A DNA stretch of 64,000 nucleotides from Otis tarda (taxonomy: Eukaryota; Chordata; Aves; Otidiformes; Otididae), in NCBI GenBank assembly GCA_026413225.1, contig CM048591.1, positions 40,726,803 to 40,790,802 on the forward strand. Reading direction: 5' to 3'. Positions 1 through 10,527 of this stretch are shown here, in pieces (within the stretch, counting starts at the first letter, position 1; the number at the start of each line of letters is the position of its first letter). The translations under genes were made by a program, and so were the position numbers. The notes beneath the pieces are model-generated. The model made no database searches, had not been told where the DNA came from, and saw only the letters and a program-made list of their open reading frames with translations.

Positions 1-1765
1 GGCTTCTCAATTCTTCGAGAAGTAAGGAGGGGGGTCAGCAAAACCACTTCCATGGACTTCCAGAGGGCAGACTTTGGCCTATTCAGGACACTGGTTGAGA
101 GAGTCCCTTGGGAGACAGTCCTGAAGGGCAAAGGGGTCCAAGAAGGATGGACATTCCTCAAGAAGGAAGTCTTAAAGGCGCAGGAGCAGGCTGTCCCCAT
201 GTGCCATAAGACAAACCAACAGGGAAGACAACTAGCCTGTCTGAACAGGAAGCTTTTGCTGTGACTCAGGAAAAAAAGGAGAGTCTACCACTCTTCAAAG
301 AAGAGGCAGGCAACTCAAGAAGGGTACAGGGATCTTGTTAGGTCATGCAGAGAGGCTTGCCAAGGTGACACACGTATACAAGAAGGACCAGAAGGAGGAT
401 CTGGGGAACTACAGGTCTGTTAGCCTGACCTCGGTACCACGGAAGATTATGGAGCAGTTTATCTTGAGTGTGGTCAGCAGGCATGTGCAGGACAACCAGG
501 GGATCAGGCCTAGCCAGCATGGGTTCATGAAAGGCAAGTCCTACTTGACCAACCTGATGTCCTTCTGTGACCAGGTGATCCACTGCCTAGTGGATGAGGG
601 AAAGGCTGTGGATGTTATCTACCTGGACTTCAGTAAAGCCTTTGACACTGTCTCCCACAGCATGCTCCAGATAAGCTGGCAGCTCATGGCTTAGATAGGT
701 GTACTCTTCACTGGGTAAAAAAACGGCTGGATGGCCAAGCTCAGAGAGCTGTGGTGAACGGAGTTAAATCCAGTTGGCAGCCAGTCACAAGCGGTGTTCC
801 CCACAGCTCAGTTCTGGGGCCCGTCTTGTTCAGTATCTTCATGAATGATCTAGATGAGGGGATTGAGTACACCCTCAGCAAGTTCGCAAATGACACCACG
901 TTGGGTGGGAGTGTAAGTTTTCTCAAGTTTAGGAAGGGTCTGCAGAGGGATCTGGACAGGCTGGATTGATGGGCCGAGGTCACCTGTGTGAGGTTCAACA
1001 AGGCCAAGTGCTGGGTCCTGTATTTTGGTCACAACAACCCCAGGCAATGCTACAGGCTTGGGGAAGAGTGGCTGGAAAGCTGCCTGGCAGAAAAGGACAT
1101 GGGGGTACTGGCTGATAGCCAGCTGAACATGAGCCAGCATTGTGCCCAGGCAGCCAAGAAGCCAACAGCATCCTGGCTTGTATCAGAAACAATGTGGCCA
1201 GCAGGAGTAGGGAAGTGATTGTGTCCCTGTACTTGGCACTGGTGAGACCGCACCTTGAATATCGTGTTCAGTTTTGGGCCCCTCAATACAAGAAGGACCT
1301 TGAGTTGCTGGAGCGCATCCACAGAAAGGCAACAAAGCTGGTGAAGGGTCTGAAGAACAAGTCCTCTCAGGAGTAGCTGAGAGAGCTGGGGTTGTTTAGT
1401 CTGGAGAAGAGGAGCCTGAGGAGAGACCTCATCGCTCTCTACAACTACCTGAAAGGAGGTTGTAGTGAGGTGGGTGTTGGTTTCTTCTCTCAGGTAACTA
1501 GCAGTAGGAGGAAAGGAAATGGCCTTAAGTTGTGTCAGGGGAGGTTTAGATTGCATATTAGGAAAAATTTCTTTACTGAAAGAGTGGTCAAGCATTGTAA
1601 CAGGCTGCCCAGGGAGGTGGTGGAGTCACCATTCCTGGAGGTGTTCAAAAAAGGTGTAGACGTGGCACTGCAGGACATGGTTTAGTAGGCATGATGGTGC
1701 TGGGTTGACAGTTCTACTTGATGATCTTAGAGGTCTTTTCCAACCATAATGATTCTATGACTCTT
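1..1765 (+). mobile_element. CR1 LINE, cut by the window edge
   Basis: A CR1 non-LTR retrotransposon copy in plus orientation. Broken reading frames give the end of the endonuclease/linker region (52-264), the reverse transcriptase block with [13 protein letters not shown] (about 596-660), the block [15 protein letters not shown] (about 808-850) and the C-terminal region with [29 protein letters not shown] (about 1250-1340). It ends in a CR1-type tail with a TGATTCTATGACTC motif. The frames are separated by stops and frameshifts, and about 350 marks a probable internal deletion, so this copy is dead. The catalytic FADD box reads FAND at 883-894. The 5' end lies outside the window. It is antisense to GNA14. 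Confidence 0.93.
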
Positions 1766-4189
1766 TAGTTTTACACACTAACATGAATTAAATATTGCTT
1801 GTAATAGAGACAGAGGTAATTATTTACAAATTAATGCTTTAAAACCTACATTTGCAGATACAGAACATTAAAAGCATCTTTTTCTTTCTAAATAACTCAT
1901 TACATATATCAGAAGAATAAGCGTCATGGGATTTTAAGCCAAGAAATTTTTTTATATCTATGAGAACAACAGAAGAATATCATGTTTTCACCATGTCAAT
2001 CAATATTTTCAGTGTATATGATTTTATTTTTTAATCTAAGAATACTCCGTACTTAAAAGATTTGATGCCTACAGTCCAGATCCTTTTCCCATCCTGTTTG
2101 TCTCTACTGCGTTAGGTATAATAACCTGTTAAAAGTGAAAATGCATTACAAACTTTAAAAGAATTCTGCTGCACAAATAGCTCCTCATTTATTACTTACT
2201 GGTAACTCAATATTGCTTTAAGGATGAGAAGATGTCATCATAATACTTTCCAACTGGGAGCTGTGGTAGTGGTGAAGTATACGAATCCACAACCCTCTAA
2301 TAAACAAGGCAGTAACAACTTGCCTCAGATAAGACCTGGCATTGTGTCATCCAACAGTAATCTCTGAATCTTCCCATTCCATGATGTGAAACCACCTCCT
2401 TCCTCTCCAACAGAGCAGCAACACCGATAGTCAGGTGGTAGGATAGTTGAGAGAGGGACACTTTTCTTATCTTTCACTGAAATCACAGTACTTCTAGTGG
2501 AACAGTACTTACAAGTGCCACCCTCCAACGGCAAATATTTAGTGGAGCCTCAGAATCTACATCTGCCTTTTCCAGGCAACAGTCTAAAAAGCACAGAAAT
2601 AGTTTTTCAAAGTTATGTGAACAGAAGTAAAAGAGGAAAAAAAGAGACATTCCTTTCACCTCCCAATCTGGAGGTTAGAGCAGTCACTTGAAGAATGCAG
2701 ACCTGAAGTGTACTAAGCACTTCTGAACGTCGTTGTTTTATACTGCTCTATGCAAAGTGCCACACCGCCACCAAGAGAGGCTCAATTGTTTAGGATACCT
2801 TGCTCATTATGATGTGCTTAAGTTGTCCCTGTAACAAAGGCAGATAAACATCAAAACAGACGAGTGCAGAAGTGCTTGATACAGCAGTGTCTAAGTATGC
2901 CCAATGATTTCAGCCCAAATGACAATTCTTTATATTAAGGAAAACGACACACTCCTTCATGCACAAAAGGCATATAATAGAATTTGAATAATTCATCCAT
3001 TGACGGCTTTTCTTCACTGGCACCTCCCTCCATCACAGCATTCAGCAGGTATTTTTTCCCCATTGTATGCTGAGGTCCTCCAGAGCACGGAGAAAGTGGC
3101 TTTCATAAAAGGAGTCCTAGCACACAAACCTACCAGACTTCTTTAAGAAAGTCATCAAGTACATTAGGAAGCATGTTACAGCTAGTATTAATACATTTGG
3201 ATATGCTTTCAGCAAAGCCCTTAAATAAATGCTGTTAGAGACAGTAACTTATCACAGACAAAGGACAGGAGAGTAATCTTGTGCATTAAGAAGCAGCTAA
3301 AATACAAGAAATAACAAGGGAGTTAGACAATCCATCCTCACAGAGGAGAGGGTTCAGCAGCAGATTTGATCAGGTATCTGTTACTCCATTTCACAATAAT
3401 CTACAAAAGATTACACCTTTACTGATGTTACAGAGCCTGAAGACCACTCAAAATTAACTAGGACAGGCAAAACTAAAGCCGACACTGAGTAAACGCAGAA
3501 GAATCTCACAGTGTTGAGTGACTGGAATAATAAACTAACAGATCAAACAAGATAAACAAGCAAAAAATCAAGAGGATCATTCATTAGTGCAACTACTAAT
3601 GTCTTGATTCTGGCCTCTGTTTCATAATCACATGCTATTTCTTACAGGCATTCTTTAAAAGCTCACTAGCGGGCCCTAAGGTTCACGATTAGGACTGGCT
3701 GGACTTCATTGATTTTATTTGGCAGAACAGGATTTATGATCTTCAGTGGAATTCAGCTTGCTCTGCTTGAATGACCACCTAGTTTCTGTGGAAAATAAAA
3801 TTATTCAGTTCAAATTATTTCCTTCGAAGCCACAAAGTTATAATGGAAACTATTAGCTTATCCTCAGTGTTCTTTGGATTTTTTTTTTGTGTGTCTAAAC
3901 CAAATGTTTTGAAACATTCATATAAGCAAGGACTTTTATTTTCTAATGTTCAATCACTTACCCGTGACTGTTCAAAGTAGAATTTCATTACACAAGCATG
4001 ACTTCTCCAGTGAAAACCACATTGTAGGGTTTGATCTGCTTTCCCAGACCACCTAGAAGTTTACTTACAAGGAAGAAAGCCAGAAACATTTCAGGAGAAA
4101 TCCTTGTAAATCAGTAAGTGTAAACAAAATCTAGATGCTTCTAGTTCCAAAATAAATTAAAGTGTAATTCTTTTGCAAATCTTAAGTCT
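1766..4189. other. AT-rich intronic sequence, no gene seen
   Basis: Both strands carry only short chance frames (the longest is 69 codons). I see no splice-bounded exon, RNA gene or repeat that I recognise. If the GNA14 reading is right, this is distal intron 2 sequence. Confidence 0.55.
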
Positions 4190-4223
4190 AAGGAACCTGA
4201 AGGTGCACAAGTCTATGGGACCC
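4190..4223 (+). mobile_element. CR1 LINE, left fragment (split by the provirus)
   Basis: The start of a 5'-truncated CR1. It matches the CR1 at 56088-56121 closely (aggaacctgaaggtgcac, then the tgggacc block) and resumes at 11259 on the far side of the provirus. The last five bases, GACCC, are the left copy of the provirus target-site duplication. Confidence 0.9.
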
Positions 4224-4843
4224 TGTGATGGTTTAGCCCGAATCACTACACAGTTTCTCGCTCACCCTCCCCCTCCCCAGGCGGGTGGGGGAGAGAATTG
4301 GGAAGGAAGGAGAACTCGTGGGTTGAGATAAAGATAATTTACTAAAATAAAAAGGGAAAACTACAATAATAACAGAATATAAGGATATTAAAAATATACA
4401 AAGTGAACAATATGTGTTTTCTCACCACCCGATGTCCCAATGACCGATACAGCCCGTCCCGAGCAGCGATCATGGAAACAAAACCGAGCAGCAAGCAAAG
4501 GAGCAAAAGGGAGCCAGCAAGGTAGAGGGAACGATGCCAGCAAAACGAGCAGGAAAGATGGATGCCAGGAAGGCAGATACCCACCCTTGCCTGCCCCCAT
4601 GAGCATGACGTTTATGGCATGGAATACTCTCTTTGGCCAGTTTGGGTCAATTATCCTGTCTGTCTTTCTCCCAGCTTCCTGTATCTGCAAATTAGCGAGA
4701 CTTGGAAAGCAGGACGGTGTCCTTGGTCTCATTCACAACAACTGGTATCATCAGGGTGTTTATCAACATTCTTCACACACGAAATCCAAAACATACCAGC
4801 TACTGAGAGGAAAGTTAACTCCATCCCTGCCAAAACCAGGACA
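4224..4843 (-). repeat. 3' LTR of the provirus
   Basis: 620 bp, the downstream LTR in the direction of proviral transcription. On the minus strand it starts TGTCCTGGTTTTGGCAGGGA and ends in CACA. It differs from the 5' LTR by one extra C in the C-rich run near 4270 and by T at 4473 where the other has C (10888), a CpG-to-TpG change. All other bases agree as far as I can compare. Frames of 80 to 177 codons seen across it are chance. Confidence 0.96.
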
Positions 4844-5268
4844 GTATCCACCCCTTATTCCATACCATCTACGTTATGCATATACATATACATATATATA
4901 CACACACACAGATGTAACTCCTTCAATCTATGGGCTATCCCTCCAAAGTCTGTTGAATTCATTTAGTCCATGACTTTGGGTTGTATCTGTCATAACAGTC
5001 TTTCAGGACAAGAGAGATGGTATGTAGTATGGGGCTGTTGCATGCTGCATCTGGAACTCGCAGTTGGTGCATCTAGCGTGGGTGGTGTATCATGTCCATG
5101 GTCTACAAGTTGAAGATGTTGATCTTGAGGAAATTGCTGGGCGCCAGTTCCTGTTCCATCATTGTTGCATCTCTCTTGGTTTTATTGAAGCTCATTCTTC
5201 ACTGATCAGGGTGCAATACCTTTGATATGACATGTAAGAACTATAGAAATGATTATATACAGTTCAAA
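4844..5268 (-). other. Proviral 3' untranslated region with a polypurine-like tract
   Basis: The stretch between the pol stop and the 3' LTR. Next to the LTR, at about 4847-4862 on the minus strand, lies GGAATAAGGGGTGGA, the best candidate for the polypurine tract that primes plus-strand DNA; three bases (TAC) separate it from the LTR. A TA/CA microsatellite occupies about 4879-4910. No env, dUTPase or accessory frame is visible. Confidence 0.7.
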
Positions 5269-8200
5269 TTATTGGCTGTTCTCACCTAAAATCAGATCTC
5301 CTTGAGGTACACATCGAACTTCCCCATCCTCCCGCATCACCCACCAAGTACATCCAGGTCCTTGAGCAAAAGCAATCCCACGGGTGGGTTTGCCTTTGCC
5401 CAGGGGAGGAATAACCCAGACCGTCTTTCCTAACATATTCCTTAGATGCACCACAGGGACTTTATCACCCTCTACAATATGTAACAGTTCTGACTGGGCA
5501 GGGCCAGCTCGATTGGTGGATCCCCGAGTGTTAACTAACCAGGTAGCTTTTGCTAAATGTTTATCCCAGTTTTTGAAGGTCCCACCACCCATTGCTTTCA
5601 GTGTAGTTTTCAGCAGTCCATTGTACCGTTCAATTTTTCCAGAGGCTGGTGCATGATAGGGGATGTGATATACCCACTCAATGCCATGCTCTTTGGCCCA
5701 GGTGTCTATGAGATTGTTTCGGAAATGAGTCCCGTTGTCTGACTCAATTCTTTCTGGAGTACCATGTCGCCAGAGAACTTGCTTTTCAAGGCCCAAGATG
5801 GTGTTCCGGGCAGTAGCATGGGGTACGGGATAAGTCTCTAGCCACCCAGTGGTAGCTTCCACCATTGTAAGCACATGGCGCTTACCTTGACGGGTTTGTG
5901 GGAGTGTGATGTAATCAATTTGCCAAGCTTCTCCATACTTATACTTCAGCCATCGTCCTCCATACCAAAGAGGCTTTAACCGCTTGGCCTGCTTAATTGC
6001 AGCGCATGTTTCACAGTCATGGATAACCTGTGCAATAGTATCCATGGTCAAGTCCACCCCTCGATCACGAGCCCATTTGTATGTTGCATCTCTTCCTTGA
6101 TGGCCCGAGGTGTCATGAGCCCACCGAGCTAAAAATAGTTCACTTCTGTGTTGCCAGTCTAGGTCCACTTGGGAAACTTTAATCTTAGCAGCCTGATCCA
6201 CCCTTTGGTTATTTTGGTGTTCTTCCGTGGCTCGACTCTTGGGTACGTGGGCATCTACGTGACGTACTTTTACAACCAGATTCTCTAGCCGAGCAGCAAT
6301 ATCTTGCCACAATGCGGCAGCCCAGATGGGCTTGCCTCTACGCTGCCAGTTGCTCTGTTTCCACTGCTTTAACCACCCCCACAGAGCGTTTGCCACCATC
6401 CATGAGTCAGTGTAGAGATAGAGTTTTGGCCATTTTTCCCGTTCAGCGATGTCTAAAGCCAACTGGATGGCCTTCACCTCTGCAAACTGACTTGATTCAC
6501 CTTGGCCGTCAGTAGCTTCTGCAACTCGTCGTGTAGGACTCCACACAGCAGCTTTCCACTTCCGATGTTTTCCTACAATACGACAGGACCCATCAGTGAA
6601 CAGGGCATATCTCTTCTCATCTTCTGGTAAATTATTATATGGTGGGGCTTCTTCAGCACGTGTCACCTCCTCCTCTGGTGGCATTCCAAAATCTTTGCCT
6701 TCTGGCCAATCTGTGATTACTTCTAAGATTCCTGGGCGATTAGGGTTTCCTATTCGAGCTCGCTGTGTGATCAGTGCAACCCATTTACTCCACGTGGCGT
6801 CAGTTGCATGATGTGTAGAGGGGATCTTCCCTTTGAACATCCAGCCTAGCACTGGCAGTCGCGGTGCCAGGAGGAGCTGTGCTTCAGTACCAATCACTTC
6901 TGAAGCAGCTCGAACTCCTTCATATGCTGCCAGTATTTCTTTTTCAGTTGGAGTGTAGCAGGCCTCAGAACCTCTATATCCCCGGCTCCAAAAGCCCAGG
7001 GGTCGACCTCGAGTCTCCCCTGGTGTTCTTTGCCAAAGACTCCAGGTAGGGCCATTCTCCCCGGCTGCGGTGTAGAGGATATTTTTCACATCTTGTCCTG
7101 TCCGGACTGGCCCAAGGGCTACTGCATGAACAATCTCCTGTTTAATTTGTTCAAAGGCTTGTCGTTGTTCAGGGCCCCATTTAAAATCGTTCCTCTTTCG
7201 AGTCACTTCATAGAGAGGGCTTACAATCATACTGTAATTTGGAATATGCATTCTCCAGAAACCCACAACGCCCAAGAAAGCCTGTGTTTCCTTTTTGTTC
7301 GTTGGTGGAGCCATAGCTGTTATTTTGTTGACCACGTCCATTGGAATGTGACGACGTCCATCTTGCCATTTTACTCCTAAAAACTGGATCTCTTGTGCAG
7401 GCCCCTTGACTTTGCTTTGTTTTATGGCAAAACCGGCTTTCAGAAGGATTTGTATTATTTTCTCCCCTTTTTCAAAAACTTCTGCTGCTGTGTTGCCCCA
7501 TACGATGATGTCATCAATGTACTGCAGGTGCTCTGGAGCTCCACCCTTTTCTAATACAGTCTGGATGAGTCCATGGCAAATGGTGGGGCTGTGTTTCCAC
7601 CCCTGGGGCAATCGATTCCAGGTGTACTGAACACCCCTCCAAGTGAAAGCAAACTGTGGCCTGCATTCTGGTGCCAAAGGGATGGAGAAGAAGGCATTGG
7701 CAATATCAATGGTGGCATACCACTTGGCTGCTTTTGACTCCAGTTCATACTGAAGCTCTAGCATATCTGGCACGGCAGCACTCAGCGGTGGCGTAACTTC
7801 ATTTAGGCCACGATAGTCCACTGTTAACCTCCACTCTCCATTAGATTTTCTCACTGGCCATATGGGACTGTTAAAGGGTGAGTGGGACTTGCTGATCACT
7901 CCCTGGCTCTCCAGTCGACGAATCAACTTGAGGATGGGTATTATGGAGTCTCGGTTGGTGCGGTATTGCCGCCGGTGCACTGTGGTGGTAGCAATTGGTA
8001 CCTGTTGTTCCTCAACCTTCAGTAATCCCACAACAGAAGGGTCCTTTGAGAGCTTGGGCAAGGTGGCCAGCTGTTTATTCTCCTCTGTCTCCACAGCGGC
8101 TATACCAAAAGCCCACCGATACCCTCTTGGGTCTTTGAAATACCCACTCCTGAGGTAATCTATACCAAGAATGCAGGGAGCATCTGGGCCAGTCACTATG

Positions 8201-8454
8201 GGGTGCTTTTGCCACTCATTTCCAGTCAAACTTACTTCAGCCTCCAACACAGTCAGCTCTTGGGATCCTCCTGTCACTCCAGAAATACAAATGGGTTCTG
8301 CCCCTTTATGTCTTGATGGCATTAGGGTACACTGTGCGCCAGTGTCTACTAGAGCCTTATACTCTTGTGGATCTGATGTGCCAGGCCATTTAATCCATAC
8401 AGTCCAATAAACTCTGTTGTCCCTCTCCTCCGCCTGGCTGGAGGCAGGGCCCCT
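5269..8454 (-). CDS. pol: Pol polyprotein: protease, RT, RNase H, integrase
   Basis: An uninterrupted frame of 1061 codons following the gag amber codon in the same phase. Its first ATG, at 8322, lies after the protease active site, so it is almost certainly made as a Gag-Pol readthrough product. Counting from the codon after the amber: protease DTG at 37-39; reverse transcriptase with the first catalytic Asp near 249 (TIDIAN) and YIDD at 312-315; RNase H acidic residues near 621 (FTDG), 659 (FAEV) and 683 (YTDS); integrase zinc ligands at about 780, 785, 814 and 817, and catalytic Asp 847, Asp 906 and Glu 942 with exactly 35 residues between the last two; then a Trp-rich C-terminal domain. 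No dUTPase is seen. All catalytic residues I looked for are present, with no stop or frameshift. Confidence 0.95.
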   Translation of the reverse strand, partial: RGPASSQAEERDNRVYWTVWIKWPGTSDPQEYKALVDTGAQCTLMPSRHKGAEPICISGVTGGSQELTVLEAEVSLTGNEWQKHPIVTGPDAPCILGIDYLRSGYFKDPRGYRWAFGIAAVETEENKQLATLPKLSKDPSVVGLLKVEEQQVPIATTTVHRRQYRTNRDSIIPILKLIRRLESQGVISKSHSPFNSPIWPVRKSNGEWRLTVDYRGLNEVTPPLSAAVPDMLELQYELESKAAKWYATIDIANAFFSIPLAPECRPQFAFTWRGVQYTWNRLPQGWKHSPTICHGLIQTVLEKGGAPEHLQYIDDIIVWGNTAAEVFEKGEKIIQILLKAGFAIKQSKVKGPAQEIQFLGVKWQDGRRHIPMDVVNKITAMAPPTNKKETQAFLGVVGFWRMHIPNYSMIVSPLYEVTRKRNDFKWGPEQRQAFEQIKQEIVHAVALGPVRTGQDVKNILYTAAGENGPTWSLWQRTPGETRGRPLGFWSRGYRGSEACYTPTEKEILAAYEGVRAASEVIGTEAQLLLAPRLPVLGWMFKGKIPSTHHATDATWSKWVALITQRARIGNPNRPGILEVITDWPEGKDFGMPPEEEVTRAEEAPPYNNLPEDEKRYALFTDGSCRIVGKHRKWKAAVWSPTRRVAEATDGQGESSQFAEVKAIQLALDIAEREKWPKLYLYTDSWMVANALWGWLKQWKQSNWQRRGKPIWAAALWQDIAARLENLVVKVRHVDAHVPKSRATEEHQNNQRVDQAAKIKVSQVDLDWQHRSELFLARWAHDTSGHQGRDATYKWARDRGVDLTMDTIAQVIHDCETCAAIKQAKRLKPLWYGGRWLKYKYGEAWQIDYITLPQTRQGKRHVLTMVEATTGWLETYPVPHATARNTILGLEKQVLWRHGTPERIESDNGTHFRNNLIDTWAKEHGIEWVYHIPYHAPASGKIERYNGLLKTTLKAMGGGTFKNWDKHLAKATWLVNTRGSTNRAGPAQSELLHIVEGDKVPVVHLRNMLGKTVWVIPPLGKGKPTRGIAFAQGPGCTWWVMREDGEVRCVPQGDLILGENSQ

Positions 8455-8457
8455 CTA
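8427..8457 (-). promoter_or_regulatory. Gag amber codon and possible readthrough hairpin
   Basis: The gag stop TAG at 8455-8457 is followed in the same frame by pol. Ten bases after it, CCTCC (8440-8444) can pair with GGAGG (8427-8431) around an 8-base loop, with the GC-rich GGGGCCC block between stop and stem. Gammaretroviruses such as MLV make Gag-Pol by amber suppression driven by a pseudoknot about 8 bases downstream, so this layout suggests the same strategy. The stem is short, and I did not establish a pseudoknot partner. Confidence 0.6.
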
Positions 8458-10527
8458 ATCCTGTTCATAATATTCGTCGCTCACTTCCTGTGAATATGAA
8501 TTAGAATTCCCTTCCATAGGATCGTAGGTAAGATCAGCCCTTCTATTCCGTCTGGGGAACTGTCCACTGGAGACTGGAGCAGCAGTTTTCCGGGGAGAAC
8601 CTCTGTTTGCAAATGTTTTTCCCTGCAGCTCACGTACCCGTGCCTCTAGGTCTGAGGTAGGTTTCCCATCCCACTTTCTCATGTCCTCTCCTCGGTCACG
8701 CAAGGTAAACCACAGGATACCTCGCCGTGTGTACCGTCTCTCTTGAGCAGGGAAACGTTTACTCCTAATAGCTGAAATACTGCTCTGTATGGGCGGGGAG
8801 TAGGACCTATCTTCTTTTAACTGCTGGACCTCCCGAGATAGTTTCTCCACAGCTGAGACAAGGGAAGAAGAGAGAGTGTCTTCATATTGCCGGAGCTGAG
8901 TAGCCAATTCATCTATTGTTGGTCCCTCTCCCTCTTTCCAGAGCGTAATTGCCAATGAATTGGCATACGATGATGGTACACTCCGTAGAAACTTCCGCCA
9001 CATGAGCCGTGTGCACCGGACTTCATCTGGATCTTGGGGTGACTCCTCACTGTCTAGGTCACTATAAATGGTTTCCAGCACAGCTAATTCCCTTAGGTAC
9101 TGGATACCTCTCTCTATGGTGGTCCACTTGCCTGGATGATAAGTAATATCTTCCTTAAAGGGATATCTTTCCTTCATACTTGACAGGAGTCGCCTCCAGA
9201 GGCTGAGAGCTTGTGCACCTCTTCCAATCACTTTGTCAATGCCTGCTTCCCTAGAAAGGGATCCCAGCTGTTTAGCTTCCTTACCTTCTAATTCCAGGCT
9301 ACTGGCCCCATTATCCCAGCATCGAAGCAGCCAGGTGAGAAAGTGCTCGCCTGGACGGCGGCCAAAATCTTTTCGTATGTCTCGCAACTCATTCAGGGAT
9401 AGGGATCGGGTGGTTTCAGTCTCATTTATGAGTTCCTCTCTTACGAGTTCCTCTCTCATAAGTTCCTCTTCTTCCTCTTCTGTTCGTGATGGTCCTGGTT
9501 TTTCCTCATCCCTTACTAAACGAGCTGACTTTCGCTTCCAAGATTTCTTCTTCTGTACAGGGGCGACTGATACTGACACAGGTTGGTTCTCTGATTCAGC
9601 TGCAGTGCCAGTAACTAGAGTTGGAGTAGCCACAGGGCCGGTAGCTGGGGCTGAAGTAGCCACAGGGCCGGTAGCTGGGGCTGGAGTAACCACAGGGCCG
9701 GTAGCCGGGGCTGGAGCAGCCGCAGGGCCGGTAGCCGGGGCTGGAGCAGCCGCAGGGCCGGTAGCCGGGGCTGGAGCAGCCATGGTATGGGTCGGTTGAT
9801 TTTTTCTCCCTTCTTCCTGAGGGTGCTGCACGTTAAGCAGTGTTTGGTAGATACTAGCCAGTGCCCAGCACAAAGCAGTAAGCTTTGCCTCTTTAGAATA
9901 GCCATGGCATTTTTCTTTCAAATATTCGATCACTTCATCAGGATTCTGTAGTTGTTCAGGAGTGAAGTTCCAGACCATTGGAGGTGAGAAGTTCTCTAGG
10001 TACCTGCCCATCTTCTCCCACACACCATGCCACCCCTGCCCCTCCAACCTCAAGGTAGATCTCCGGGTGAATTTTGTAAATAGTTGTTTAATCCTAAACA
10101 ACATCTGAAACCCATTTAGGACACAGAGCAATAGGAGTATGCTGGCTTGCACATCCCAAGGATATTCAAAATTCCCAAGAGCTGATGTGACTAGCTCAAA
10201 AGAAAAAGGGAAGGTAAAGGAGTAGGGGAAGGTACCCTCCTCTGACTTCCCCATAGATTGGTTCTCCGGGGAGAAAAAGAAAAATGTGTGATTATTAATA
10301 ATTCTTACCAAATGGCATCCAAAGTACGGAGTTGCCAGCAATGCCGAAAACAAGGACCAGATTAATTTCATGACCAGTGATGATACCATATCATAAGCCA
10401 GTAGTGCCCAGTAAATCAAAATGAGAATTCTCATCCATTTCCGGGAAGTGATAAACAGCATCAAAGGAAATATGTGATGCAACTTAGAACAGACATAACA
10501 CAACCATGTGAACACGTAGTACAACAT
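8455..10527 (-). CDS. gag: Gag-like polyprotein with hydrophobic N-terminus
   Basis: An open frame of 690 codons from the first ATG after the 5' LTR (10527, A at -3) to the amber at 8455; the frame is open a further 17 codons to a GTG at 10578. Numbered from that GTG: residues 3-100 are strongly hydrophobic, with three or four possible membrane helices, and another lies near 145-160. A second in-frame ATG (residue 109, at 10254) begins MGKSEEG. Residues 267-326 hold six decapeptide repeats of the PAPATGP type. An acidic Glu-rich stretch (about 363-386), capsid-like helical segments (about 390-550), a coiled coil (about 555-592) and an Arg-rich tail follow. I find no CCHC zinc knuckle. Identity as Gag rests mainly on position between primer site and pol and on the helical/basic layout. 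Confidence 0.85.
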   Translation of the reverse strand: MLYYVFTWLCYVCSKLHHIFPLMLFITSRKWMRILILIYWALLAYDMVSSLVMKLIWSLFSALLATPYFGCHLVRIINNHTFFFFSPENQSMGKSEEGTFPYSFTFPFSFELVTSALGNFEYPWDVQASILLLLCVLNGFQMLFRIKQLFTKFTRRSTLRLEGQGWHGVWEKMGRYLENFSPPMVWNFTPEQLQNPDEVIEYLKEKCHGYSKEAKLTALCWALASIYQTLLNVQHPQEEGRKNQPTHTMAAPAPATGPAAAPAPATGPAAAPAPATGPVVTPAPATGPVATSAPATGPVATPTLVTGTAAESENQPVSVSVAPVQKKKSWKRKSARLVRDEEKPGPSRTEEEEEELMREELVREELINETETTRSLSLNELRDIRKDFGRRPGEHFLTWLLRCWDNGASSLELEGKEAKQLGSLSREAGIDKVIGRGAQALSLWRRLLSSMKERYPFKEDITYHPGKWTTIERGIQYLRELAVLETIYSDLDSEESPQDPDEVRCTRLMWRKFLRSVPSSYANSLAITLWKEGEGPTIDELATQLRQYEDTLSSSLVSAVEKLSREVQQLKEDRSYSPPIQSSISAIRSKRFPAQERRYTRRGILWFTLRDRGEDMRKWDGKPTSDLEARVRELQGKTFANRGSPRKTAAPVSSGQFPRRNRRADLTYDPMEGNSNSYSQEVSDEYYEQD
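9601..9780 (-). repeat. 30-bp minisatellite inside gag (six units)
   Basis: Six head-to-tail 30-base units at 9601, 9631, 9661, 9691, 9721 and 9751. The first (9601-9630) is degenerate, and units become more alike towards 9780, where the last two are identical. Each unit encodes ten residues of the PAPATGPxAx kind, so copy number can change without breaking the frame. It forms an Ala/Pro-rich linker between the N-terminal part of Gag and the acidic segment. Confidence 0.95.

Noticed and set aside
338..583. Minus-strand frames of 81 to 181 codons across the left CR1 (338-1595)
   Set aside because: Antisense of CR1 reverse transcriptase sequence, which is clearly coding-derived on the plus strand.
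4440..4973. 177- and 134-codon plus-strand frames, with near-copies at 10855-11288
   Set aside because: They lie within the LTRs, antisense to the provirus, and are duplicated only because the LTRs are.
4844..5268. Search for env or dUTPase after pol
   Set aside because: Only 425 bases with a TA/CA microsatellite and short frames; no env-like features.
9233..9799. 188-codon plus-strand frame with Val/Ala/Gly repeats
   Set aside because: Antisense shadow of gag and its 30-bp minisatellite.
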